A model generated the notes under the pieces. It did no database searches, was not told the origin of the DNA, and saw only the letters and a program-made list of their open reading frames with translations. A program made the translations under genes and the position numbers. A stretch of 64,000 nt of DNA from an uncultured Crocinitomix sp. GTDB lineage: Bacteria; Bacteroidota; Bacteroidia; Flavobacteriales_D; Crocinitomicaceae. The stretch is from assembly GCA_937136425.1 (NCBI GenBank), contig CAKZON010000085.1:1-64000 (forward strand). The letters are read 5' to 3'. This document shows positions 25,287 to 36,294 of this stretch, piece by piece. How positions within the stretch are numbered: position 1 is the stretch's first letter; each line of letters opens with the position of its first letter.

Positions 25287-25925
25287 ATGAAAAAAATCAA
25301 TATCATATTTGTTGAACCAAATTTGATTATGAATAGAGGAATGGCAATATTCCTTGCAAATTCTGAAATTGTAAATAAAGTTTCAAGTTTTTTATCGATA
25401 AAAGAATTACAAAGTGATAAAATTGGTATAAACGATTTGTTAATATTGGATACAGAATCAAACAAAGATCTGGAATACTTGTTAAAAATTAAGATCAAAA
25501 ACCCAATGCTGCCAATACTTTTTCTTTCATCTAAAGAAAGGTATTTTGAGAACTATCTCTTTGCACAAAAACATAATATTCCGAGCTTTTTAACTAAACG
25601 AATTAATCCTTCATTACTTATTGAAGAAATTCAAAAAATTAGAATAAAAATAAACGCAGGAATTCAATTGTTTGGTAAGCCAGACAAAAATTCTTTTGAA
25701 TCATTATTTGATTCGCCACCGATTTTTACTTTAAAAGAGACTTGCATTTTACATTTTGTAGCAAGAGCAAAATCCAATACTGAAATCGGAAAACTGATTG
25801 GTTTAAGCCACAGAACAGTTGAAACACACCGACGCCGAATTATTGAAAAAATGGAGGGAAAGAATATTATTCCTGCTCTAATATTTGCAATCAAAAAAAA
25901 ATACATTTCAATAGATTTTGTATAA
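25287..25925 (+). CDS. LuxR-family response-regulator-like protein
   Basis: A protein of 212 aa. The receiver-like N terminus has LLILDTES, keeping an aspartate at the phosphoacceptor position, but the acidic pocket reads VEPN. A C-terminal LuxR helix-turn-helix (FTLKETCILHFVARAKSNTE, then SHRTVETHRRRIIEKM) is canonical. It is related in layout to the protein at 24208-24876. It could control the lipoprotein or the RHS genes that follow. Confidence 0.7.
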   Translation: MKKINIIFVEPNLIMNRGMAIFLANSEIVNKVSSFLSIKELQSDKIGINDLLILDTESNKDLEYLLKIKIKNPMLPILFLSSKERYFENYLFAQKHNIPSFLTKRINPSLLIEEIQKIRIKINAGIQLFGKPDKNSFESLFDSPPIFTLKETCILHFVARAKSNTEIGKLIGLSHRTVETHRRRIIEKMEGKNIIPALIFAIKKKYISIDFV

Positions 25926-26113
25926 AAAAATGAATGTTTACGTGGCAGCACTGAATGAAATTTATTTGATATGCCATAGCTTTGTACTAACAAGTCAACC
26001 AAACTGATTTGTAGCCCAAAACTTTCTCCCATATTATAGAAATCTTGTTAACTGGATTTCTATAAACCATTACCCCAGATAGAATTAACAAATTTCATTT
26101 GAAATAAAATAAC

Positions 26114-29100
26114 ATGATTACAAGAGAAAAACAAAACAAAATTGAATACATCCTTTTGCTATTCCTAATAACAATGATAACTCCAAGTTTGAACGCTCAA
26201 GATGGTGGGGATTCATATTTGCATTCAAACGTAATAGGTCCTTCACCTACGGTTGCAGCCTTGGAAAAGTTTACGGAAATTCCTGTAGGTCATTACACAG
26301 GTACACCTACAGTAAATGTTCCGATATGGAATGTTCAAGGGAGGTCATTAAGTGTTCCTATTTCATTATCATATCATGGATCAGGTGTTAAAGTTGATGA
26401 TCTTCCAGGTTGGGTAGGATCAAATTGGGCGTTAAATGCAGGAGGAGTTATCAGTCGAACAATGCGTGGCAAACCAGATGAATTATCAGGTGTTGGTTAT
26501 CTCGACTTGAATCATGAATTTCCTGATCCAACGGAAGATCCTTATGTGTTAGAGACTTTTATAGATGCTTCGTTAGAAGATTGGGTTGAAAATGCAACAA
26601 ATGGTGTTACTGATTTAGAACCAGATATTTTTACGTTTAATTTTGGTGGAATGTCTGGAAAGTTTGTCTTTGGAGAAGATGATGAAATTTATACAATTCC
26701 TTATCAACCCCTCGATATAGAAAGAACATTGTTGGACGGGAATACACGCTGGGAAATAAAAACTGAGAGCGGTATGACTTATGTTTTTGGTACAAGGGAT
26801 GATGGGCATGTTGCAATAGAACAAACATTTGTTGAAAGTATTTTTGATGGGAACGAAAACATTATGCCAGCCTATGAATCAAGTTGGTATCTAGTTGAAA
26901 TTATAGCGCCTTTTGAAACTGATCGAATTAAATTTACTTATGCACCTAATAACATTTTATATGACGTAGAAAAAACTGAACGTAAGTATGTTGCATTTGC
27001 TACTGGAAACCTTGAAGAGTGCATAGGAACTCACACAAAATATGGTGCAGTGTCAGTTTCTGTATCAAGTAAAAGGCTTTCACAAATTGAAACATCTAAA
27101 ACAATTGTCAATTTTAATATTCATGAAGGCAGGGAAGATACAAAAGGAGGTTCAGGGTGCTACTTAACATCTGTGGAGGTGCTGGAAAAAGAAAGTGAAG
27201 AACTAATTCGACAATTTGATTTAAGTTACAGCTATTTTGAAAGTACAGGAGGTGTTTGCGGAGGTGAATCGGCCTATTTATGTAAAAGGTTACGCTTAGA
27301 CAGTGTTACTGAAAGTTTTGATTTGTGTAATCGCAAACCTCCCTATGTTTTTGTCTATGATGAAAATGAGTCATTACCACCAAGATTTTCATTTGCGCAG
27401 GATCATTGGGGATATTATAATGGACACAATGAAAATACAAGTCTTGTTCCTTCTACCGTTGTTGGTGATGATTTAATTCTGGTCAATGGTGCTAATAGAG
27501 ATCCTGATGTAACACCGGAACAAAATTATTTGAAAGCTGGTAGTTTAATTGAAGTGATATACCCAACTGGCGGTTCTGGGAATTATACCTATGAAAGTCA
27601 TGATTACACCTATGCTGATTCAGAGATCGAAATAAGAAAAGTAAATTATACCGAAAACTCAACTGGAACGGATTGTAATATCGCTTTTATTGAAATAGGA
27701 ACCTTCACCATACCTAATTCGCAAAATGTTCATTTTTATTCTAAAGTAATGCCAATGGTCGGGTTTGATGCTGAAGCGGAGATAATTATTAAAAATAGTG
27801 ATGATGAAATAGTGCCTTACGGTGAGTTCATTTGCTCAGAAACTTATGATCATTATACTATTCCTTTGGATGCGGGAACTTATAGTATTCAGACGCTATC
27901 AAATCATGAAGACGCGGTAATTAACCTGAAAACTGTTTGGACTGCAATGGAAGAGGTGTTGCCTGCTGAGATTATTGAACATACCAATACGGTTTCAAGA
28001 GATTTCTGCACTGAATGTCCTTTTGCTGAAACCGAATCGTTTACAATAGATCACACACAGTTTATTGATTTGTACATAACAGTGAATAATGATGATTTAC
28101 CCGAATGTAATTCAGAAATTAAAATTAAAGATGCTTATGGAGTGACTGTTCCCTTTGGAGGTTTTAGTTGTAATAGTAGTGGAGACCATAGAATTATTTT
28201 GGAAGAAGGTACCTATACAATTTCAGCAGAGACTTATACTCCTGGAGACCATGCAGCTGTGCGTATGGATTGGAAATCATTAGGAGAGCCTGCATATGTA
28301 TCAAAGGCAGGAGGTTTAAGGATTAAAGCAACTGCACTTTATGATGGGGTTTCTCATGATAATGACATTATTCGAAAATATGAATACAGGTTACAAGAAG
28401 AGCCAGAAAGATCAAGCGGTTTTTTAAATGACCAAAAGTTACCTATTTATACTACCGTTAATTTAAGAGAAGTATTAACACCTGTTATAACGGGAACGTT
28501 AACAACGCTTTGTGCATATTCTGAAACGAGTTCAAATGCTTTTTCAGCTGGAAACTATCTTGGAGGCGGCAATGTCGGGTATGCGGAGGTTGTGGAAATA
28601 CATGGAGTAGATGGAGAAAACGGAAAAATAATATATAATTACACAACCTCACGCGAATTTCCAGATATTGGAGAGCAATCATTTCCTTTTGCTCCATTGA
28701 TAAGCAATGATTGGAAAAGAGGCTTACCGCTTAAAACTTCTGTTTACAATTCTGAAGACTTTTTGTTGAGTGAAACGATTAATGAATTTGAATATTTTGA
28801 AACAACGGACGACCCTTATTTCAAAATAATTCCAGCATTAAAAACAGCTTATGCGATAAATCCTGTATCCTTTGATTTAAGTTGGGAAAACTTTAAGAAG
28901 GTAGCCGTATTTTTACCTTATCAAATTGTTGTCAACAGGTTACAACAAATAGAAACAACAAAAAACATCTACAATACTTATAATGACGAAGTGATTACTT
29001 CAAAGAGCAATTATTACTATGAAAGTGACAATCATATTCGATTAACAAAAAGTGTTTCAACAGAAAGCAATGGGAGAAAAATCATTGAAAAAATAAAATA

Positions 29101-30805
29101 TATAGATGACTATCCATTAGGAACTAGCAATGATTTTTCCATATCAATTTCAAACCTAAAGACAGATCATAAAATTCAAAACATTCCAGTTCTAACCGAA
29201 GTTTGGTTGCAAAAAGAAGGGGAGGCAGAAAAACTACTATCAGCCAACTTTACAGCCTTTAAAGAACAGCCTAGCACTTTAATTTTGCCATATCAAATCT
29301 ATAGTTTAGAAACATTAACCCCAATATCAGCTGAGGATTATTCAGGAACAATGATTAACGAGACAGGAGAGTTTATTTACGACCCTAATTTCGAGTTAAA
29401 AGTGACCTATGATCATTTTGATGCAAGAGGTAATATTTTACAAGCTACACCAAAAGATGGTCTTCCAATCGTTTTTAAATGGGCATATGATTCTTCCTTA
29501 CCCGTAGCTAAAATTTCAAATGCTGAGACCAATAACGGCAATTTAAATATTTCGGCAGGATACACAGGATTTGAATCGGGGAGTGAAGAACTTAATAATT
29601 CAAACGAAGATTATTGGCAATTTGATGCGACGAACGAACATAGTTTTGATGCTCATACTGGAAAATATAGTAGAAAAATAGGAAGCGGAACGGAAACGGA
29701 TAGGTGGTTTTTACCTTCAGACCAATTAAATACTTATTTATTTTCGTGCTGGGTCAAAACGGAAGATGGGTTTGGTGATGACATGGGGGTTCTTCATATT
29801 AACACAACAACAAATGATGGGGAATCTATAATTGTTTACCCTGTAATTTCAGAAGCCTCCCAAGAGCTTAGTTTTGGACATACAGGTGGTAATTGGAAAT
29901 TGGTAGAGGTTGAATTTGATTTAAATGAAATTAGAGATTTATCTGGTTTAGGTGAGGATGCAGAAGACCTTGGGATTTATTTAGAAATTCGAAACAATGA
30001 CCCAAGTCATTATTTGTTAGTAGATGATGTCCGGTTTCATACTCAAGATGCTTGGATGGAGACCTATACCTACAATCAAAAATCAGGAATGTCGTCTGCC
30101 CAAGGAGTGACTAGTATTCCAACTTATTTTGAATATGATCCACTTGGTCGTTTGGAGTTAATAAAAGATCGACAAGAAAACATTGTTGAATTGTATCGCT
30201 ATAATTATGCTAACTATCATAAAAACACAGATTATTCCTATGCTCCTACACCAGTTTATGTTGCAGAACCTGTCGCTTTTACGGGGCTTATGGACTGTAT
30301 GGCAGAGGGAGATGCTACTTATACTTGGAGTTTTGGTGATGATATTATTATAACTGTTTCAGACCCATATATCAATCATACATACAATTCAGAAGGAACC
30401 TTCACAGCAAATTTAACTGCAGTTGATTCAGAAGGGTACACAGGAGTCGTCTCAAAAGAAATTCCAGTGACTTATCGTCCGCTAATAGTGAATTTTGGTT
30501 TAAGCTATACTGGGATGGGAGATGTTTCCCCCGATCTAATCACGTTTGAAGTGCCAACTGGAACTAATGTGAATTTTTTAGCTGATATTATTAGTAGTTA
30601 CCCTGATTATGAATTTAGTTGGAAACTAGATGATGGAGCATGGATAGCTGAGCCTGATTCCGAAACTTCCCATTATTTTATTAATGAATCCGCTGTTCCT
30701 ATGGTTGCTCATCACATGTATTTAAAGGTAGTGGATGAATTTTCAGGTCAAATAGCCGAGTTCCATTATATCATTTGGGTGCATAACGAGGATGGACCAG
30801 AGTAA
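26114..30805 (+). CDS. secreted RHS-type shell protein with PKD domain
   Basis: A protein of 1563 aa. The signal peptide ends near LLLFLITMITPSLNAQ. The N-terminal part (GGDSYLHSNVIGPSPTVAAL, and PISLSYHGSGVKVDDLPGWV) is typical of Bacteroidota SpvB/RHS-like secreted proteins. Several YD-like and galactose-binding-like segments follow, with a carbohydrate-binding-type region near 1180-1300. A PKD domain (YTWSFGDDI) near residue 1395 is followed by another Ig-like domain. It is the partner of the following DUF6443/RHS gene. Together they probably form a delivered toxin shell. Confidence 0.7.
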   Translation: MITREKQNKIEYILLLFLITMITPSLNAQDGGDSYLHSNVIGPSPTVAALEKFTEIPVGHYTGTPTVNVPIWNVQGRSLSVPISLSYHGSGVKVDDLPGWVGSNWALNAGGVISRTMRGKPDELSGVGYLDLNHEFPDPTEDPYVLETFIDASLEDWVENATNGVTDLEPDIFTFNFGGMSGKFVFGEDDEIYTIPYQPLDIERTLLDGNTRWEIKTESGMTYVFGTRDDGHVAIEQTFVESIFDGNENIMPAYESSWYLVEIIAPFETDRIKFTYAPNNILYDVEKTERKYVAFATGNLEECIGTHTKYGAVSVSVSSKRLSQIETSKTIVNFNIHEGREDTKGGSGCYLTSVEVLEKESEELIRQFDLSYSYFESTGGVCGGESAYLCKRLRLDSVTESFDLCNRKPPYVFVYDENESLPPRFSFAQDHWGYYNGHNENTSLVPSTVVGDDLILVNGANRDPDVTPEQNYLKAGSLIEVIYPTGGSGNYTYESHDYTYADSEIEIRKVNYTENSTGTDCNIAFIEIGTFTIPNSQNVHFYSKVMPMVGFDAEAEIIIKNSDDEIVPYGEFICSETYDHYTIPLDAGTYSIQTLSNHEDAVINLKTVWTAMEEVLPAEIIEHTNTVSRDFCTECPFAETESFTIDHTQFIDLYITVNNDDLPECNSEIKIKDAYGVTVPFGGFSCNSSGDHRIILEEGTYTISAETYTPGDHAAVRMDWKSLGEPAYVSKAGGLRIKATALYDGVSHDNDIIRKYEYRLQEEPERSSGFLNDQKLPIYTTVNLREVLTPVITGTLTTLCAYSETSSNAFSAGNYLGGGNVGYAEVVEIHGVDGENGKIIYNYTTSREFPDIGEQSFPFAPLISNDWKRGLPLKTSVYNSEDFLLSETINEFEYFETTDDPYFKIIPALKTAYAINPVSFDLSWENFKKVAVFLPYQIVVNRLQQIETTKNIYNTYNDEVITSKSNYYYESDNHIRLTKSVSTESNGRKIIEKIKYIDDYPLGTSNDFSISISNLKTDHKIQNIPVLTEVWLQKEGEAEKLLSANFTAFKEQPSTLILPYQIYSLETLTPISAEDYSGTMINETGEFIYDPNFELKVTYDHFDARGNILQATPKDGLPIVFKWAYDSSLPVAKISNAETNNGNLNISAGYTGFESGSEELNNSNEDYWQFDATNEHSFDAHTGKYSRKIGSGTETDRWFLPSDQLNTYLFSCWVKTEDGFGDDMGVLHINTTTNDGESIIVYPVISEASQELSFGHTGGNWKLVEVEFDLNEIRDLSGLGEDAEDLGIYLEIRNNDPSHYLLVDDVRFHTQDAWMETYTYNQKSGMSSAQGVTSIPTYFEYDPLGRLELIKDRQENIVELYRYNYANYHKNTDYSYAPTPVYVAEPVAFTGLMDCMAEGDATYTWSFGDDIIITVSDPYINHTYNSEGTFTANLTAVDSEGYTGVVSKEIPVTYRPLIVNFGLSYTGMGDVSPDLITFEVPTGTNVNFLADIISSYPDYEFSWKLDDGAWIAEPDSETSHYFINESAVPMVAHHMYLKVVDEFSGQIAEFHYIIWVHNEDGPE

Positions 30806-30866
30806 AAGATTAACACAGCAAATTAAACAACATCTAACCTGTTTCCCAATTTTAAATTTTAGACAG

Positions 30867-33800
30867 ATGAAAACATTATTTATAAAATATTCCATTTTGT
30901 TCCTGTTAATAATCGGAATAAATTCACCTTCATTCTCGCAAACAGTTGATGAGAATTTTGTTCGAAGTCAACATATTAAAGTTCCTGTAAAAACGAAAGT
31001 CGCAATAACTGGTTTACCAGAAGATAATTCAGCTATTTCTATTGGTTATTCTGATGGACTCGGAAGAGATATTCAATTTATAAGTGTTGGGTCTAGTCCA
31101 AACAGAAAAGATGTAGTGCAACCAATAGTTTATGATGTCTTTGGCAGAAACTCAAAACAGTATTTACCTTATACTCTTCACGAAGAAGGGCAAGGTGATT
31201 TTGATTATAATGCTTTTATTAATCAAAGCAATTTTTATGAAGATGCGGCTAGAATTGAGCATACAAATTTCCCATATTCAGAAGTTGTTTATGATGGCTC
31301 TCCTCAAAACCAAGTGCTAGAATCTTCTGCTCCAGGAGAGTCTTGGCAAATTGAAAGTACTAACACTATAAAAAATATTGTCAGAGCAAATACTTTGTTG
31401 GATGAAGTACGAATTTGGAGAACGGTTGGGGAAGAATGTATTTCTTCTGAAATATATGCGCCCGGAGATATAATTGTAAACGAAGTTATTGATGAAAATG
31501 GTGCTAGACGTATTACATATTCCGATAAGACGGGGGCGGTTATCTTAATTCGTTCAGAGGTTAATATAGATGTTTATACAGAAATGTATAATGTCTATGA
31601 TGATTTTGGAAATCTAACTTTTGTCCTGCCTCCAAATGCAACGAAAAAAATGAATGAAACAGGGGTGTATTCCTCAGCCTCAATAACAGAAGACTTGATA
31701 TTTAAATATATTTATAACAAACGTGGATTACCAATTGCGAGTAAAACACCAGGTGCAGAATGGAGTCACTTTATTTATGATAAACAGAATCGATTGGTTT
31801 TATCACAAAGTGGAAATTTGGCTGAGCAAAATAAATGGAACTATTTCAAATTTGACATTACAGGTCGACCAATTATTCAGGGCATTTACACCATGTCAGA
31901 TCCCTCTGAAGTAGCAATTATTGCAGAGGCGCTTGAAACAGGGATTTTGGATGCCGATTTTCCGCTTTATGAGCGCCGAAATAACAGTGAACATGGCTAC
32001 TCTAATAACGCTTTTCCAAATACAACAATAGAGGATCAACTCTTTTACTATTATGATGATTATGATTTTAACGGTGATGGATCAAATGACCATACATATA
32101 TAACTCCACCATTAAAGTTAACTAGTGAAGAAGCTTATGGAGATGAATCTGGTTATTCAAAAGGTGGTCTTGTTGGTGTTGTTTCTGTTTGGAATCAATT
32201 AGCTGAGCGAAATAGGGGCAAATTAACTGGAATGAAAACAATCGTTTTGGATGTAGATGGACCAGAACAGTGGTTGACATCTGTTAATTTTTATAGCAAA
32301 TATGATCGTATGATCCAAATTCAAAGTGATAATCATTTAGGAGGACAAGACATTTTTGACTCTTACTATGATTTTGATGGTTTATTACTAAAATCTCTAC
32401 AAAAACATGAAATAATGGGAGCTGATCCTGTTTCGATTTTTAATCGATTTGAATATGATCACGCGGGACGTTTAACGAAAGTTGTACAACAAAATAACTC
32501 TGAATCATCTGTCGTTCTTAATCAAAATAATTATAATGAACTAAGCCAACTAATTGAAAAAAATCAGCACGGATCGATTGGAGGAGACGATTATTTACAA
32601 TCGATTGATTACTCTTATAATATTCGTGGATTTTTAACACATATAAACAACTTAGAATTAGAAAGCGATAGAGATGCAGGAGGATTAGTTGGCGGATACT
32701 CGGAGGAGCTCGAAGCTGTAGAATTAGATAGAATTACAATTGGAGTTGCCGTAGAGCAGGATCGATTTGGAAATAGATTAGCCAATATTACCCTAGTAGC
32801 CGCATCTAAATTAATCTATGAACAACAAGCAGGAGGAGCTTCCAGAGAAATTAATGACCAGTCTTCCAATAGCAAGATCGTTCAAGAATCAAGTCAAAAT
32901 CAAAATACATTTTTAGCCCTACAATCATTAAGTACACCTTTGATTATCGAATTTTCAGATTTAGCGATATCCGAATCACATGTTTTAGATTCAGTGCTAA
33001 TATTGACCGAAGATAGAGTCATTACATCACTGGCAGAAATGGGTATAACGGATGATGATGCAATTGGAACTTTAGTTAGTTTAGCTCGTGATCATGTTGC
33101 AAGAATTGGAGGTAAACATTATCATAATGATGATAATAATGATCTTTTTGGTTTAGAAATTAAATACCAAAATCCAATTGATAATGGAATGAGTCCAACG
33201 GCACTGTTTAATGGGAATATCTCTCAAGTTTTATGGCAATCCGCTACAGATGAAGTTAAAAGAAGTTATACATACGAATATGATAGGTTAAATCGATTAA
33301 TTGATGCGAACTATACAGCTTATGATGAGGTAATGGAAAATTGGACAAAAAATACTGATAGATACACAGTTTCTAACATTGATTATGACCACAATGGTAA
33401 TATTTTAAGTTTGAATCGTAACGGGTTCAATGAATCTGAGATTTATAGCTCAATTGATCAGTTGACTTATACCTATGATGGCAATCGATTAAAAGCTGTG
33501 CAAGATATTGTTGAAACAGGAGCATATAATGATTTTTCAGATGGAGTTTCAGATTTAGAAACGGAATATACATATGATGCTAATGGAAATATGATTAGTG
33601 ATTTAAACAAGGGAATTTCAATAGAATATAATCAACTAAACTTGCCACAGACGGTTACTTTCGATTCTGGAAAGAAAATTGACTATATTTATACCTCAAC
33701 AGGCCTAAAACTGAAAGCAATTTTTCAAAATATTGATTTGACAACTATAACTAGAGATTATAGCGGAGCTTTCGTGTATAATGAGGGTGAATTGGATTTC

Positions 33801-35015
33801 TTTTCCTCGACAGAGGGTAGAGTTGTTGCAAATGGCAGCGAATTTAATTATGAATATCACTATAAGGATCATTTAGGTAATTTGCGATTAGCGTATTCAG
33901 ATCTTAACGGTGATGGTGAAATTGATATTGCTACTGAAGTTCTTCAAGAAAGTCATTACTATCCCTACGGGATGGAATTGAAAGGACTTGGAGATCTTCA
34001 AATTGGACCTGAACATCAATATAAGTTTAATGGTAAAGAAGTCTATGAGCAATTTGATTTGAATTGGATGGATTTTGGATTACGTTTTTATGACGCTTCT
34101 ATTGGTAGATGGAGTGCCATTGATCCCGTAATCAAATATAATGAAGGACAATATGTAGGTTTTGCTAATAACCCAATTTGGTTTGCGGACCCTAATGGTG
34201 CGGATAGCTTAATTTATGGTGAAATATTAGATTATGCAGTTAAGATTATGGATAAAGGTGCTCAAGTCGCTAATTATGACGAAGCGATTAGTTTACTTTA
34301 TGAGGGAGTCAATGAATTGAGTGAAACAATTTCGTCTTCGAATATCCAAAATACTATAGCAAATAAAAGTCCAAATCCTTTTGTAAAACTTTTGACAAAA
34401 TTAAATAGATTTGGATTAACAATTTTAGAGGGAGAACTTTTGAACGCTCAAGTAACACTAGATTCATATATAACAGCTAGAAACAAACTTGCATCTGAGT
34501 ACAATGACCTAGTAATAGGTTTGCTTTGGGAGGTACATAGCGCAGATGCTATCGTTGTAAACACGGATAATGTAATACCAAAAAATGACACGTACTTTTC
34601 AAGTCTAATGAATATTAATTTTCCTGGTTTAGCATCATTTAGCTTTGGAACTTATTCATCAGAGGGAGATTTGTTAAAATTTTCAACATTAGCTCTACTC
34701 CCAAATTTAGAAGAGTTCAATTTTGTAACCCCTGACCCAATAGGTGGGATTAATACCTTTAGAAATGACCCTCTTCCAATAATTAAAAATGCTAAATATA
34801 AGCCTCAAATGCTTACAATGCACTCTAGTTCAAATTCTAAGATTGGAGCAACAAAAACAATCAATAGCTTGAACCCCGAATATTTTAAAATGAAAGGTAG
34901 TAATAGTTGGATTAATTTTTTAGAAGCCCAAAAGGGGGTGTATAAAGGAAACATGTGGTTGGGGCTGGCAACAACCGATTACTTATATTATAAGAGCGTG
35001 GGAATTATTAAATAA
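30867..35015 (+). CDS. DUF6443/RHS-repeat protein with variable toxin C-terminus
   Basis: A protein of 1382 aa using the ATG at 30867, which gives a clean signal peptide (MKTLFIKYSILFLLIIGI); the in-frame ATG at 30792 adds 25 residues. The N-terminal DUF6443-type domain has SPNRKDVVQPIVYDVFGR. RHS/YD repeats follow, then the RHS core ending in RFYDASIGRWSAIDP and NPIWFADPNGAD. From about 34207 the last 269 residues are a non-repeat domain, the usual place of a polymorphic toxin. That domain was not recognised. Downstream genes are candidate immunity proteins. Confidence 0.75.
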   Translation: MKTLFIKYSILFLLIIGINSPSFSQTVDENFVRSQHIKVPVKTKVAITGLPEDNSAISIGYSDGLGRDIQFISVGSSPNRKDVVQPIVYDVFGRNSKQYLPYTLHEEGQGDFDYNAFINQSNFYEDAARIEHTNFPYSEVVYDGSPQNQVLESSAPGESWQIESTNTIKNIVRANTLLDEVRIWRTVGEECISSEIYAPGDIIVNEVIDENGARRITYSDKTGAVILIRSEVNIDVYTEMYNVYDDFGNLTFVLPPNATKKMNETGVYSSASITEDLIFKYIYNKRGLPIASKTPGAEWSHFIYDKQNRLVLSQSGNLAEQNKWNYFKFDITGRPIIQGIYTMSDPSEVAIIAEALETGILDADFPLYERRNNSEHGYSNNAFPNTTIEDQLFYYYDDYDFNGDGSNDHTYITPPLKLTSEEAYGDESGYSKGGLVGVVSVWNQLAERNRGKLTGMKTIVLDVDGPEQWLTSVNFYSKYDRMIQIQSDNHLGGQDIFDSYYDFDGLLLKSLQKHEIMGADPVSIFNRFEYDHAGRLTKVVQQNNSESSVVLNQNNYNELSQLIEKNQHGSIGGDDYLQSIDYSYNIRGFLTHINNLELESDRDAGGLVGGYSEELEAVELDRITIGVAVEQDRFGNRLANITLVAASKLIYEQQAGGASREINDQSSNSKIVQESSQNQNTFLALQSLSTPLIIEFSDLAISESHVLDSVLILTEDRVITSLAEMGITDDDAIGTLVSLARDHVARIGGKHYHNDDNNDLFGLEIKYQNPIDNGMSPTALFNGNISQVLWQSATDEVKRSYTYEYDRLNRLIDANYTAYDEVMENWTKNTDRYTVSNIDYDHNGNILSLNRNGFNESEIYSSIDQLTYTYDGNRLKAVQDIVETGAYNDFSDGVSDLETEYTYDANGNMISDLNKGISIEYNQLNLPQTVTFDSGKKIDYIYTSTGLKLKAIFQNIDLTTITRDYSGAFVYNEGELDFFSSTEGRVVANGSEFNYEYHYKDHLGNLRLAYSDLNGDGEIDIATEVLQESHYYPYGMELKGLGDLQIGPEHQYKFNGKEVYEQFDLNWMDFGLRFYDASIGRWSAIDPVIKYNEGQYVGFANNPIWFADPNGADSLIYGEILDYAVKIMDKGAQVANYDEAISLLYEGVNELSETISSSNIQNTIANKSPNPFVKLLTKLNRFGLTILEGELLNAQVTLDSYITARNKLASEYNDLVIGLLWEVHSADAIVVNTDNVIPKNDTYFSSLMNINFPGLASFSFGTYSSEGDLLKFSTLALLPNLEEFNFVTPDPIGGINTFRNDPLPIIKNAKYKPQMLTMHSSSNSKIGATKTINSLNPEYFKMKGSNSWINFLEAQKGVYKGNMWLGLATTDYLYYKSVGIIK

Positions 35016-35279
35016 ATGAGATTATTAAGATTAGTTATTTTATTAAGTGTATTTGGTTGTGATCAAATTGATCAAGCAAATAATATAAAGGATGTTAATG
35101 AAAATTGGAAAAACATTTTAGAAGAAGCAGAAAAAAAAATTGATCCGAGCGGATTAGATGATGAGACAGATATGAAAGAGATGACTACCGAGCAAATAAT
35201 AGAAAGAAGGTATCGAGATTCAGTACTATTAAATGAATATGGCGATTCAATCAGACCGTTTTTAGAGCAAAATGATTAG
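35016..35279 (+). CDS. lipoprotein, possible immunity partner
   Basis: A protein of 87 aa starting directly after the RHS stop. MRLLRLVILLSVFGCDQ is a lipoprotein signal with cysteine at 15. The mature part is highly charged and helical. Its end overlaps the next gene by 8 bp. An outer- or inner-membrane lipoprotein next to a toxin C-terminus is often part of its immunity, here only an inference. Confidence 0.5.
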   Translation: MRLLRLVILLSVFGCDQIDQANNIKDVNENWKNILEEAEKKIDPSGLDDETDMKEMTTEQIIERRYRDSVLLNEYGDSIRPFLEQND

Positions 35280-35769
35280 GGTTGGCGAAAAGGATAAATT
35301 CGTTTTACTGTGGTGTGGAATAAGTTTTGTATTCTATAAATTTGTAATAGAACAATATCTTCTATTGCTTAATTTATTTCCATTATTTCTTTATTTAACT
35401 GTTATATCTTTACTAATGTATTTTTTGCTTAATAAGATATTTAGAGATGCTAGAAAATTTCTAGTCATAACTCTAAGTGTTTTGATTTCTAGCAATATAG
35501 TTGCCTGTATGATTCAATTAGGTAAAAACAGTGAAATTAATGAAATGGTTTGCTTTGTTAGTGATAAAACATATTTTCAATCAAAAAATAAACCATCATT
35601 TGTTTTTTTTAAACTTGAATTAATTGATGAAATGGGTAACGAAAATATTGAACTTAAATTAGATTATGAAACATATTCTCAATTTCAAGAAGGTGATAAG
35701 GTAAGTTTGTTTTATAAATCCAATTTTTTTCCTAGTCTAGATACGTATGTTGAATTGAAGAAAAGATAA
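35272..35769 (+). CDS. membrane protein with soluble C-terminal domain
   Basis: A protein of 165 aa. About three or four membrane helices fill residues 10-90 (FVLLWCGISFVFYKFVIEQY onward). A roughly 75-residue beta-rich domain follows. Translationally coupled to the lipoprotein upstream. Candidate immunity protein against the RHS C-terminal domain; family not recognised. Confidence 0.5.
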   Translation: MIRVGEKDKFVLLWCGISFVFYKFVIEQYLLLLNLFPLFLYLTVISLLMYFLLNKIFRDARKFLVITLSVLISSNIVACMIQLGKNSEINEMVCFVSDKTYFQSKNKPSFVFFKLELIDEMGNENIELKLDYETYSQFQEGDKVSLFYKSNFFPSLDTYVELKKR

Positions 35770-35867
35770 CATTCTGTTTTGTGATTGATAAGATTTTAGA
35801 ATCAAAGAAGTTTATGACTTGTGTGTAAGTAATTGTTGAATCGGGTATCCCATAATATACATACTTT

Positions 35868-36266
35868 ATGAAATTCAAATTTTTATATCTTATTATTGGC
35901 TCTGTATTTTTAGCTTTCGTTTTTCAGTCTATTTACCTAGAAATAATACGTGATGCAGAGCTAATTATTACAAAAATCAGTGATCATAGATATACGAATT
36001 GGGTCAGTTTTTCAACAATGTTTATAGCAAGTGTCATAACTTTTAAGTGGAGAATTTTTGGACTTAAAAATATTGTAGGTGTATTTATTTTTATAGTAGC
36101 AATTTATTTAGGTTCCTATTTTATTCATGATCCAGCCTACATGCTAGATTTTGCTATAAAGAATAATGTATTCGCACTTCTTTCAGTTGGGATATTAATT
36201 GTTGTTTCAGAAGTTATTCGTCATTACAAAAACAGAATTGATGATGCTGAAATTTTGGATGAGTAA
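35868..36266 (+). CDS. small polytopic membrane protein, unknown
   Basis: A protein of 132 aa with four likely membrane helices (for example FLYLIIGSVFLAFVFQSIYL and VGVFIFIVAIYLGSYFI). It may belong to the immunity cluster behind the RHS toxin. No family was recognised. Confidence 0.45.
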   Translation: MKFKFLYLIIGSVFLAFVFQSIYLEIIRDAELIITKISDHRYTNWVSFSTMFIASVITFKWRIFGLKNIVGVFIFIVAIYLGSYFIHDPAYMLDFAIKNNVFALLSVGILIVVSEVIRHYKNRIDDAEILDE

Positions 36267-36294
36267 TTATAGGGAGTATACTTAATTTAAGATC

